A stretch of DNA of 49,928 nucleotides from Sphaerisporangium melleum (GTDB lineage: Bacteria > Actinomycetota > Actinomycetes > Streptosporangiales > Streptosporangiaceae): assembly GCF_014646695.1 (NCBI RefSeq), contig NZ_BMNT01000020.1, forward strand, positions 91,500-141,427. Direction: 5' to 3'. The first letter of the stretch is position 1, and the number at the start of each line of letters is the position of its first letter. This document shows positions 1 to 7,076 of the stretch, in pieces. Below the pieces are notes generated by a model that was not told the origin of the DNA, made no database searches, and saw nothing but the letters and a program-made list of their open reading frames with translations. A program made the translations under genes and the position numbers.

Positions 1-1
1 G

Positions 2-148
2 TTCATGGAGTTCAACGAGAAGAACGGTGGCACCTTCGAGGAGGCGGCGGCCGCACGGCAGGCCGCCTCCGGTGATCACAATCGGCGGGAAACACCGCTG
101 TTCGCCGCGAGCATCGCGCGCCACGCCCTGGCACGGAGCTCACGATGA
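2..148 (+). CDS. C-terminal end of an unidentified protein (truncated by window edge)
   Basis: An open frame enters from the left edge and ends in TGA after 48 codons. The visible tail begins with FMEFNEKNGGTFEEA and becomes Ala/Arg rich. The stop overlaps the ATG of the next gene as ATGA, which suggests the two are cotranscribed and translationally coupled. I do not recognise the family from this tail. The overlap and typical GC-rich codons are the only evidence that it is real. Confidence 0.5.
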   Translation, partial: FMEFNEKNGGTFEEAAAARQAASGDHNRRETPLFAASIARHALARSSR

Positions 149-480
149 CCACGCAGCCCGACCCGATTTCCACACCTCCGTCGCCCCGTGAAATGGCCCG
201 TGCCTTCACTCCGGCCCTCACCGAGCTGGTGGAGAACCCCCTGTACAACGAGGTGTGGGCAGATCCTGCTCTGAGTCCCCGGGACCGCAGTATCGCCACC
301 GTCGCCGCGGTCGTGGCGCTCTACCGCCCCGATGAGCTGCCTGCGCAGCTGCGGCGGGCCGTCGACAACGGTGTGACGCAGGCCGAGCTCGGGGCGATCA
401 TCACGCACATCGCGTTCTACGCGGGCTTCCCGGCCGCCATCAGCGCCTCGGCCATCGCGGCCCGCACGCTCCTGGACTGA
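145..480 (+). CDS. carboxymuconolactone decarboxylase family protein
   Basis: This 111-residue protein has the compact all-helical build of the CMD family. The second half carries the typical core: residues around ELGAIITHIAFYAGFPAA match the E-x6-H helix of gamma-carboxymuconolactone decarboxylases. There is no AhpD-type CxxC, so peroxidase-partner activity is unlikely. The start overlaps the stop of the upstream partial gene (ATGA), implying an operon. CMD-like proteins of this size usually sit beside small oxidoreductases and often lack a known substrate. The protein ends at a plausible family boundary, but what follows in the same frame is a scrap of a different gene. Confidence 0.85.
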   Translation: MTTQPDPISTPPSPREMARAFTPALTELVENPLYNEVWADPALSPRDRSIATVAAVVALYRPDELPAQLRRAVDNGVTQAELGAIITHIAFYAGFPAAISASAIAARTLLD

Positions 481-636
481 TTCCTCGGCTTCGGTCTGCC
501 GACGATCGTCGCCGGCGTGGTCGTCGTATGCGGCGGCGTGGCGAGGGCCGCCTACGAGTACGGCACAGCAGTGGTGCTGCTCGCCGCACTGGCTTTCGCC
601 GGCACTCTCGGACGCCGGTCCGCCCCGATTCCGGCC
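481..636 (+). pseudogene. MFS transporter C-terminal fragment
   Basis: Directly after the CMD stop, the same frame reads about 50 residues shaped like the last helices of a major-facilitator transporter. They begin FLGFGLPTIVAGVVVV and end with ALAFAGTLGRR. There is no start codon context and the rest of the transporter is absent, so this is read as a deletion remnant. Family assignment rests on pattern resemblance alone. A chance hydrophobic stretch remains possible. Confidence 0.45.
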
Positions 637-1650
637 ACCGTCGCGGCGCCGATTCCAGCCCGGTCGGCTCCGCGGTGGACGTGTGCGCCAACGCGTGCCG
701 CACCGGTGCCGGGACGGCGAATCACCCCGACCGACGACCACACGCCGCGCCTCGACGCAACCACCGTTGATCTTGATGGGCATGGTGCGGCGGCCGACGC
801 GATCGAGGCGTCGTGGGGCGAGGGCGATCATTGCTCGGCAACGCCGACGATGCGCCGCTCGATGATGAGCATCTCGGTGACCATCTGCCCGACGACGACC
901 GCAGCCGGTGCCTGGCTCAACAGAGGCGGAAACCTCTGATCCTCGGCAGCAAATCGTCACCGCACCCGGGCACCTAACAAACGCCCTCCAGGCGGCCGCA
1001 CCCATGTCAGCCCAGCTCACACCCCAGATTCGGACCTCCAGGCCGCTGAATTACGCGGAACGCGGGCATGTGGCCAGCTCTCCTGACCTCGGAGTACTAC
1101 GGCGGCTCCGCCCCGTCCCGGCCCGATCGGCGGTCGATGCACCCGGCCCGCACCCTGGCGCTGGAGACGCAAGCAGCGGGCAGAACCGGCACGGTTCCCG
1201 TGTTCACTGTGATTCGCTCGATGAAGGAGGAGCCCGACTGTGTCCCTGCGGCATCGCCATGGGTACGCCGTAGTCCTTCCCCATGGCCTCCTGAGCGGCT
1301 TCCGTATACCGCCCCGGGAGTCCCCCACCACCGTCACGACGATGGGTGCGCGCCGCCTCCGGCCCTGATCCGCCAGGTTCGAGCCGGTGTCTCTTTGAGA
1401 GACGTAAACGCCGGTTCCTCGCGTACTCCTCTCCATCCCGCTCGCCGAACCCGCACCATCTGGCAGTGCTGGCACGTCCCGGCTTTGTCAGGGCTGCTCC
1501 CACCCTCCCCGGCACCACCCGGATCAGGTGCCCCCAGCTCCACCCCCCTGCTACGACAGAGCAGGCGGCGAAGATCTCCCACCTCCACTCGAATCAACAG
1601 CACCTCACGGCGCAAACGGAATCAGTGCCAGAGCCCGGATTGAGCCGTCG
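637..1650. other. about 1 kb without an intact gene
   Basis: No reading frame here has a convincing start, domain or ribosome site. Several overlapping frames are open only because GC is high. Codon use looks eroded compared with the genes to the right. Together with the transporter scrap on one side and the broken integrase on the other, this looks like decayed accessory DNA. I could not recognise a source element. Confidence 0.4.
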
Positions 1651-2182
1651 TTGAGAGACTGCCCCAAGGTGTGCAAGCGGCACGGTCACGTCTGCCCGAA
1701 GCGCACATGCCCGAAGGGATGCACCGGTCATGCGGACCGATGCTCCAAGCGCACGGGCGGCGGCATGATCTTCCGGCAGCGCAAGGGGCGGAGCAAGCTC
1801 ACCCGTCAATGTCCTCCCGAACTGCTGCCTCTCCTGCGGGCTCATCGCGATGTGCAGGCGGCCGAGCGGGAGAAGGCGGGGGATCTGCGGGAAGAGCACG
1901 ATCTCGTGTTCGCCACCCGGCACGGCAAGCCGATGGAACGGAGCGAGGACTACAAGGCGTGGAAGGCGCTTCTGAAGCGAGCGGGTGTCCGTGACGCGCG
2001 ACTTCACGACGCTCGCCACACGGCCGGGACTCCTTGTGGAACAGGGTGTCCATATCCGCGTCGTACAGGAGATCCTCGGTCACGCGCGGGTGACCACCAC
2101 TCAGCGCTACACCCACGTTGCCGGCACCTTGATGCAAGACGCGAGCACCCGGATAGGAGCTGCCCTCTGGGGTGACGGGTGA
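1651..2182 (+). pseudogene. tyrosine recombinase (integrase) remnant, N-truncated and frameshifted
   Basis: The frame from about 1651 starts inside a protein. It reads a Cys/His-rich stretch (RDCPKVCKRHGHVC), then the catalytic-domain entry, including DLVFATRHGKPM and the box-II-like LHDARHTAG. Near 2030 the frame shifts. The matching continuation, LLVEQGVHIRVVQEILGHAR then TTTQRYTHVA, lies in the next frame and supplies the GH and the catalytic Tyr region. The join is a net +1/-2 shift, so no intact enzyme is made. The N-terminal core-binding domain is missing. The remnant is convergent with, and 74 bp from, the 3' end of tRNA-Ser(GCT), as expected for an actinomycete integrative element that used this tRNA. 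Confidence 0.85.
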
Positions 2183-2211
2183 GAACTGCAACCCGACAGG
2201 GTTCAGAGATC

Positions 2212-2247
2212 AAAAAGGCCCTCTCCCCGTATCTCGGGAGAGGGCCT
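2212..2247 (-). terminator. intrinsic terminator of tRNA-Ser(GCT)
   Basis: A perfect 12-bp inverted repeat (arms 2216-2227 and 2236-2247) has an 8-nt loop. On the minus strand it is followed by a run of five T (2216-2212). It lies 8 nt past the tRNA 3' end and fits a factor-independent terminator. Confidence 0.85.
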
Positions 2248-2255
2248 CTGACCTG

Positions 2256-2345
2256 CGGAGGCTCGGGGATTTGAACCCCGGATGGGCTGTAGACCCAAAC
2301 CGCATTAGCAGTGCGGCGCCATAGACCTGACTAGGCGAAGCCTCC
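2256..2345 (-). tRNA. tRNA-Ser(GCT)
   Basis: A 90-nt class II tRNA can be folded: acceptor stem GGAGGCT/AGCCTCC with discriminator G, anticodon stem CCGCA/TGCGG with loop CTGCTAA (anticodon GCT), a long variable arm, and a T arm with GTTCAAATC. CCA is not encoded. It reads serine AGC/AGU codons. The integrase remnant abuts its 3' end, so it is probably an old attachment site. Confidence 0.95.
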
Positions 2346-2681
2346 TGGTTGCCGAGGCGGGCTATGGGAGGCCCGACTGGCTCAGCACAGAGTACCGGCC
2401 TTGATGCTGGGCGGCAAAGTGGAATCGGCTCAGCGGTGGAACATGTCGCGCGAGGACGGGTTCGTCCGCCCGGAGCGGGCGCCGCGTCCGTCGCCTTTTG
2501 GGCGGTCTGCGGCGCTGTGGGCGGGGGTCCTGCCCACGAGTACGGCTCCCCCCGCGCGGCCGGTCGATGCCGAGCGCCCGGCGAGTTCGCGGTCACCGCC
2601 CATGTAGGGGCGGCCACACTCTCCCGCCCTGGGCCAGGGCCGGTGCAGGGCCGGCCCTGGGGTCCATGGAGGCGGAGGCGG

Positions 2682-2728
2682 TTACCCACACATTCTGTCC
2701 ACAGGTTGTGGACATAGGGTGTGGATCA
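2682..2728. other. cluster of four DnaA-box-like 9-mers
   Basis: Within 47 bp there are two forward boxes (TTACCCACA at 2682 and CTGTCCACA at 2695). There are also two reverse ones (TGTGGACAT at 2707 and TGTGGATCA at 2720). Each matches TT(A/G)TCCACA at 8 of 9 positions. The rest of the 2346-2733 intergenic region shows nothing else I can name. DnaA binding is inferred from the motif only. Confidence 0.5.
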
Positions 2729-2733
2729 CCTGC

Positions 2734-3297
2734 TCAGGCGCGGCGCTGAGCCTCGCCCTCGATCTCGATCTTGATCTTCTTGCCGACCAGGACGCCGCCG
2801 GTCTCCAGGGCGACGTTCCAGGTCAGACCGAACTCCTCGCGCTCGATCTCGGTCTCGATCTCGAAGCCGAAGAGCTCGGCGCCCCACGGGTTGACGCCGG
2901 CGCCGCCGTACTCGACCTTGAGCGTGACCTCCTTGGTGACCTCACGGATGGTGAGGTCGCCGACGACGACGAGCTCGTTGCCGGAGTGGCTCGCCACGCG
3001 GGTGCTGCGGAAGGTCAGCTCGGGGAACTTCTCCACCGCGAGGAAGTCGTCGCTGCGCAGGTGGCCGTCGCGGTCGGCGGAGCCGGTGTCGATGCTGGCG
3101 GTCTTGATGGTGAGCTCGGCGGACGAGTCCAGGGGGTTCTCGGCGATGGTGACGGTGCCGGAGAAGTCACCGAACCGGCCGCGGACCTTGCTGACCATCA
3201 TGTGCTTGGCGACGAAGCCGACCCGCGTGTGAGCCACGTCGAGGTCGAAGGTGCCGGGGGTGGGGATGGAGAGGCCTTCCCACTCGCGAATGCTCAT
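2734..3297 (-). CDS. YceI family protein
   Basis: This 187-residue protein covers the whole YceI-like domain, a lipocalin-type beta barrel that binds polyisoprenoid or other long lipids. Typical elements are FDLDVAHTRVGFVAKHMM near the N-terminus, then VRGRFGDFSGTV, the LRSDDFLAVEKFPE segment around residue 80, and GDLTIREVTKEVTL. No signal peptide is present, so the protein is probably cytosolic, as for most actinobacterial members. A GGAGGA ribosome site precedes the ATG. It is divergent from a MarR regulator, with a palindrome between them, which suggests control by that regulator. Confidence 0.9.
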   Translation of the reverse strand: MSIREWEGLSIPTPGTFDLDVAHTRVGFVAKHMMVSKVRGRFGDFSGTVTIAENPLDSSAELTIKTASIDTGSADRDGHLRSDDFLAVEKFPELTFRSTRVASHSGNELVVVGDLTIREVTKEVTLKVEYGGAGVNPWGAELFGFEIETEIEREEFGLTWNVALETGGVLVGKKIKIEIEGEAQRRA

Positions 3298-3363
3298 ACT
3301 TGCCGTCCTCCGTGGACTAGGGGTTTGCCTGACTGCGATGTTTGCTGCAACAGATTTCTACAC

Positions 3364-3401
3364 GAGGAATATTCCTCCCGTCAACCATCGTCGTCTAGAC
3401 T
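3364..3401 (+). promoter_or_regulatory. palindromic operator and promoter of the MarR gene
   Basis: A perfect 14-bp palindrome, GAGGAATATTCCTC (3364-3377), stands out in GC-rich DNA. It overlaps the expected -35 area of a -10-like TAGACT (3396-3401). It lies midway between the divergent YceI and MarR starts, so one MarR dimer could repress both. A second odd palindrome, TTGCTGCAA, is at 3342-3350. Binding is inferred. Confidence 0.6.
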
Positions 3402-3408
3402 TGTGAGC

Positions 3409-3903
3409 GTGATCCCTGAAGACGACCCCCGGCTCACCGCGATGGGCCTCATCACCGAGGTGTACACGGGCCTGATGGCCAAGATGCGCACCGCCTTCAC
3501 CGAAGCCAACATGTCCGACATCGACTTCGAGACGCTCATCCGGCTGTACCGGTCCCCCAACCGCCGGCTGCGCATGAGCGACCTCGCGGCGCAGACCTCG
3601 CTGTCCACCAGCGGAGTGACCCGCGTGGTCGACCGCCTGGAGCGCGAGGGTCTCGTCGAGCGGGTGGCCTGTGCCAGCGACCGCCGCGCCTCCTACGCGA
3701 CGCTCACAGACGCGGGCGTCGACCGGCTCGAAGCCGTCCTTCCCCGGCACGTGGACGACATCGAGCGCTGGTTCACCGGTCTGCTGCCGCCCGACCGGCT
3801 GACCGAGCTGCTCGACACCCTGCGCGTGATCCGTGACGTCGTACGGCCGTGCGCCACGGCCGGCGCGACGGCGCAGAACGAGATAGGAGCGGCCCACGAC
3901 TGA
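3409..3903 (+). CDS. MarR family transcriptional regulator
   Basis: The 164-residue protein has the winged-helix MarR layout: an N-terminal dimerisation helix, then RMSDLAAQTSLSTSGVTRVVDRLE as helix-turn-helix, then the wing SDRRASYATLTDAG, then C-terminal dimerisation helices. GTG 3409 lies about 7 nt after the TAGACT -10 hexamer and no ribosome site precedes it. This fits a leaderless mRNA; GTG 3403 is the alternative. It probably represses itself and the divergent YceI gene through the GAGGAATATTCCTC site. The ligand is unknown. The C-terminal 20 residues are Ala/Thr rich and probably disordered. Confidence 0.88.
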   Translation: MIPEDDPRLTAMGLITEVYTGLMAKMRTAFTEANMSDIDFETLIRLYRSPNRRLRMSDLAAQTSLSTSGVTRVVDRLEREGLVERVACASDRRASYATLTDAGVDRLEAVLPRHVDDIERWFTGLLPPDRLTELLDTLRVIRDVVRPCATAGATAQNEIGAAHD

Positions 3904-4142
3904 ATTCTCCATGTTTGTCGGGCTCCAGCGAATCGTTCCGCCCGACGTTTATTCTGGGGCTTCTGCGGCGTTCGCCCGGTTCCTCCACCGGCCTACGTTC
4001 TGACGTCTCCCGGCGATCGTCGCGACCGGCGTTCGCGCGGTTCACCGGCGAAACGCTCCCCCCGCCGAGCCCTGCGGATCGCAGCGCTCGGGCCTCCAGG
4101 ACCACAGGGGCGCAGGGGAGGGCGCCTGTGGGTCCCGGGGGG

Positions 4143-4661
4143 TCACACCTGCGGTTGGACCTCCGCGCGAACGGGCTCGGCGATGACCAGATCGCCCCGC
4201 AGCTTCGCCATCGCCCGCGACACCGTGCTCTTCACGGTACCGATGCTGACGCCCAGCGCCTGGGCGATCTCCGGCTCGGTCATGTCCTCGTAGTACCGCA
4301 GCATGATCGCCGCGCGCTGGCGGGCCGGCAGGCGGTTGATCGCGTCCTCCAGCAGTTCGTGGACCTGCCCCGGGGTCGGGCCGTCCCCCACCGGGGTCTC
4401 GGGCAGTTCCTCCGAGGGGTACTCCTCGAGCTTCCTGCGCCGCCACCAGGAGATGTTGATGTTCACCATGGCCCGCCGCACGTACCCGTCGAGCGCCGCG
4501 CGGTCGTTGATGCGCTCCCAGGCCAGGTAGGTCTTCGCCAGGGCCGCCTGCAGGAGGTCCTCGGCGTCGGCGGGCTGGCCGGTGAGCTGGTAGGCCATGC
4601 GGAGCAGCGCCGGACCGCGGGCGACGACGTACTCGCGGAACTCCTCGTCCTTACCGCTCAT
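4143..4661 (-). CDS. SigE-family ECF RNA polymerase sigma factor
   Basis: The protein has about 172 residues from ATG 4661, or 182 from the upstream in-frame ATG 4691. Neither start has a clear ribosome site. Region sigma2 is seen in LLRMAYQLTGQPADAEDLLQ and YLAWERI, and region sigma4 in LPARQRAAIMLRYYED followed by the HTH IAQALGVSIGTVKSTVSRA. This matches the actinobacterial SigE-like subgroup (TIGR02983), which often has no adjacent classical anti-sigma gene, and none is seen here. It diverges from the Cys-rich/MauE pair. The 240 bp downstream (3904-4142) hold nothing I recognise. Confidence 0.9.
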   Translation of the reverse strand: MSGKDEEFREYVVARGPALLRMAYQLTGQPADAEDLLQAALAKTYLAWERINDRAALDGYVRRAMVNINISWWRRRKLEEYPSEELPETPVGDGPTPGQVHELLEDAINRLPARQRAAIMLRYYEDMTEPEIAQALGVSIGTVKSTVSRAMAKLRGDLVIAEPVRAEVQPQV

Positions 4662-4947
4662 GCGATCACCGGTGCCCTGACGAAGGACCATGAAGGAACG
4701 GATCTCGTCGTCAGAATCGCAGCCGGACGCCCTGATACGGCTGATCCGTCACCCAGGTTTCGTCCCGGCGACGGCAAAGATCGCCACAGGCTCGTGGCAT
4801 GCTGAGGCGTCGACTACTTCATCCGGGAGTGGGTAATTTGCTACGCAGATCACCCCGGGGGGAATTCCTCGCCCTGCCACGAGCGGCGGTGGCGGGAATT
4901 CGTGTGACGCTGGTGGACGGACGAGGGGACTCACGGCGGAGGGGTCG

Positions 4948-5889
4948 ATGGGAGTTGAGCGTCGCCATGCGCTGGCGTCCGCCGCACTCGGTCGTACCAC
5001 CACCACGTCGCCGGAGGAGAGTCCCGGGCAGGCGGCGTTGACCGGCATCGCCGGACAGATCATCGACATCAGCCCGCACCTGGTCATCCTGGAGAACCCG
5101 GACGGCGAGGAGGAGCGCCTGGTCATCGCGCCGTGGGCCACGGCCTGGCACGGCCGTCCCACGGCACCCGCCGAGTTGCCCGCCGGGACCCGGGTCATGA
5201 TCCGCGCCCGCCAGTCGGGCCGGGTGGCCGAGCGTCTGTGGGGCGACATCACCCGGGTCACCGGCGTCATCCTCGCCCTGGGCCGGGACGGCAGAGACCT
5301 GACGGTCGTGCTCGACTGCGGCCCGCACCGGGGCACGCGGAACGTCGTCGTTCCCTACGGCGCCTCCGGCCGCATCCGGGTACGGCATCCTCAGTTCGAG
5401 CCGGGCTTCCTCTTCGACGCCATCGGCACCAGACGGGACGGCGTGACCCGGGTGGCGCTGCCGGCGACCTCGCAGCCCACCTACCGGGCCGCCTCCGTGC
5501 CGTCCCCGCCGCCGGCCTACCGGGCGGTCCAGTCGAGGATCTCCGGGACGGCCGCCTGGTCGGACGCCTTCGACGACGGCGAGGCCGGAGTGGCGTACCC
5601 GATGCTGGAACGTGCCGATTCCGAGTGCGAGGACGCGGGCGTGTCGTGCACCGGCCTGCCGTACCTTGCACTCGGTTCGATGCTGTACGTGGGGAACGTG
5701 TGCGAGAGCCGTGGCGCGGTGCTGCCGATCGTGGCGTGCGGGTGCATGGCGGGACGGTTCTGCGATCGGTGTGTGGAGTGCGGCACCTCGCCACGGGGGC
5801 GGATCGCCGAGTTGTCACCACTGTCTTTTGTCGAGCTCGGGGGCGAACTCACCAACGGATGCTTCAACGCCCGGGTCGGATTGGGATGA
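4948..5889 (+). CDS. cysteine-rich protein of unknown function, partner of MauE-like gene
   Basis: This 313-residue protein matches no family I can name. Residues 30-175 are beta-rich and Cys-poor. Residues 175-215 are a Pro/Ser linker. The last 90 residues hold nine of the ten cysteines (227, 234, 252, 264, 266, 272, 275, 278, 305), including CGC and a C-x2-C-x2-C run. No obvious signal peptide or membrane helix is present. A GGAGGGG ribosome site precedes the ATG. The next gene starts 10 bp after the stop and encodes a MauE-type thiol-redox membrane protein, so the cysteines may be its substrate. Metal binding is the alternative. The upstream spacer carries two GGGAATTC repeats about 34 bp apart. 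Confidence 0.75.
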   Translation: MGVERRHALASAALGRTTTTSPEESPGQAALTGIAGQIIDISPHLVILENPDGEEERLVIAPWATAWHGRPTAPAELPAGTRVMIRARQSGRVAERLWGDITRVTGVILALGRDGRDLTVVLDCGPHRGTRNVVVPYGASGRIRVRHPQFEPGFLFDAIGTRRDGVTRVALPATSQPTYRAASVPSPPPAYRAVQSRISGTAAWSDAFDDGEAGVAYPMLERADSECEDAGVSCTGLPYLALGSMLYVGNVCESRGAVLPIVACGCMAGRFCDRCVECGTSPRGRIAELSPLSFVELGGELTNGCFNARVGLG

Positions 5890-5899
5890 CCGCGCAGAC

Positions 5900-6892
5900 A
5901 TGGCAGACATGACAGACCTCACCGTTCTGGCAGCGCTACCGCAAGTACCGGCCTTCGCCACCGCGGCGCTGGCACTGCTCGTCCTGCTCCTGGTGCTCGG
6001 CGGCGCGGCCAAGATGGCGACCGCCGGAAGCGACGCCGAGCCGGGCGGGCTGGCCCGCCTCGGGCCTGGCGCGCTGATGCCCGAGCGCTGGCGCAAGCCC
6101 TTCTTGATGTTCTGCGCCGGCGGAGAGTGCGTGCTGGCCGCGGGCTTGCTGTTCACCCGCCACCCGCTGCCCCGGTGGGGGACGGTCGCGTTCTTCTCGG
6201 TGGCCACCTACGTGCTGTGGGAACTGCGCAGGCGGCGGCCGGACGTGGGGTGCGGGTGCTTCGGCGAGGCGAGCGGCACCCCGGTGGGGCTGCGGTCCAT
6301 CGGCCGGGCCACCGCGCTGGCCGGCATGGCGGTGCTCGTCACGCTCGTCCCGGTGTCCGGCGCTGACCTGGCGGCGCGGGCCTCGCTGGAACTGGCCGTC
6401 GCGTTCGGCGCCGGCCTCGCCCTGCTGGTGGTGCTGTCGCCCGAGGTGAGCGAGACGATCGCCCGCGTGCGCTATCGCGCGCCGTGCGAGCAGCGGGCCG
6501 TGCCGGTGGCGCGGACCGTCTCCCGCCTTCGGGCGAGCGCCGAGTGGCGGTCGCACCTGCCGATGCTGGAGTCCGACCAGCCGGTGGACACCTGGCGCGA
6601 GCTGTGCTGGCGGTTCTTCGTCTACCGGATCAAGGCGACAGCGGGGGCGGAGGTGGTCTTCGCGGTCTACCTCAGCGGACGGCGGCCACCGGTGCGGGTG
6701 GCGGTGGTGGGCGCGGACGGCGCGACGAGCACGGCCGGGACGATCGGCACGGGCGGCACGCCGGGCACCGCCCACGCGTCCGGGCCTGCCGAGGGGGCGC
6801 GGGCGGCAGGTACGACGGGGGCGGCGGAGGGGTCCGGCAGCCCCGGGGACGGCCGTCTCCAGGAATCTATCGGCGTATCGGGCAGACACTAG
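5900..6892 (+). CDS. MauE/DoxX-like redox-associated membrane protein
   Basis: The protein has 330 residues from ATG 5900. Several membrane helices fill residues 15-200. Cysteines 72 and 77 and the CGC motif at 118-120, followed by FGEASG, are the hallmarks of the MauE family. MauE supports disulfide formation during methylamine dehydrogenase maturation. A soluble C-terminal part follows, and the last 90 residues are Gly/Thr/Ala rich and probably disordered. No methylamine dehydrogenase is nearby; the natural candidate partner is the adjacent Cys-rich protein. The TAG stop lies inside one of the CTAG-N6-CTAG motifs. Confidence 0.85.
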   Translation: MADMTDLTVLAALPQVPAFATAALALLVLLLVLGGAAKMATAGSDAEPGGLARLGPGALMPERWRKPFLMFCAGGECVLAAGLLFTRHPLPRWGTVAFFSVATYVLWELRRRRPDVGCGCFGEASGTPVGLRSIGRATALAGMAVLVTLVPVSGADLAARASLELAVAFGAGLALLVVLSPEVSETIARVRYRAPCEQRAVPVARTVSRLRASAEWRSHLPMLESDQPVDTWRELCWRFFVYRIKATAGAEVVFAVYLSGRRPPVRVAVVGADGATSTAGTIGTGGTPGTAHASGPAEGARAAGTTGAAEGSGSPGDGRLQESIGVSGRH

Positions 6893-6902
6893 AAAGCCCT
6901 AG
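6889..6902. repeat. CTAG-N6-CTAG motif, copy 1
   Basis: CTAGAAAGCCCTAG: two CTAG half-sites 10 bp apart, overlapping the stop codon of the MauE-like gene. The same layout recurs at 6986, 7008, 8294 and 8304, bracketing the ATPase gene. Confidence 0.6.
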
Positions 6903-6934
6903 ATCTTCCCATGCACACCGCGAGGCAACGGCCG

Positions 6935-6970
6935 CCGTGGTGGCCGGCCCGGCCGGGCCGGCCACCACGG
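6935..6970. terminator. 36-bp perfect palindrome between convergent genes
   Basis: Arms 6935-6952 and 6953-6970 are exact reverse complements with no spacer. The palindrome sits between the 3' ends of the convergent MauE-like and ATPase genes and probably ends transcription in both directions, though no T tract follows. It could also extrude as a cruciform. Confidence 0.6.
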
Positions 6971-6981
6971 TGCCGATTCAA

Positions 6982-7025
6982 CTCTCTACGACTCTCTAGC
7001 TTCCCCTCTAGAAAGCCGTAGAGAG
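6982..7025. repeat. NTAN-N6-NTAG motifs, copies 2 and 3, in a 9-bp inverted repeat
   Basis: Copy 2 (6986-6999) is CTAC-GACTCT-CTAG. Copy 3 (7008-7021) is CTAG-AAAGCC-GTAG and differs from copy 1 by one base. The pair is enclosed by the exact inverted repeat CTCTCTACG (6982-6990) and CGTAGAGAG (7017-7025). Copies start 22 bp apart, about two helical turns. The block lies just beyond the ATPase stop codon. Confidence 0.65.
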
Positions 7026-7076
7026 ATCGATGGAGCACGGCGGCGACGCCGCGCCCGGTCTGGGGTCCGGCAGCGG

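Noticed and set aside
1017-1643. Group II intron or other named element in the gene-free stretch
   Set aside because: Some phrases looked familiar, but I could not identify a reverse transcriptase, domain V or ends.
2682-2728. Chromosomal oriC itself
   Set aside because: Only four boxes, no dnaA or dnaN flanking, and actinobacterial origins carry many more.
2719-3402. Upstream extension of the MarR reading frame
   Set aside because: It is antisense to the YceI gene. The MarR homology begins only after 3403.
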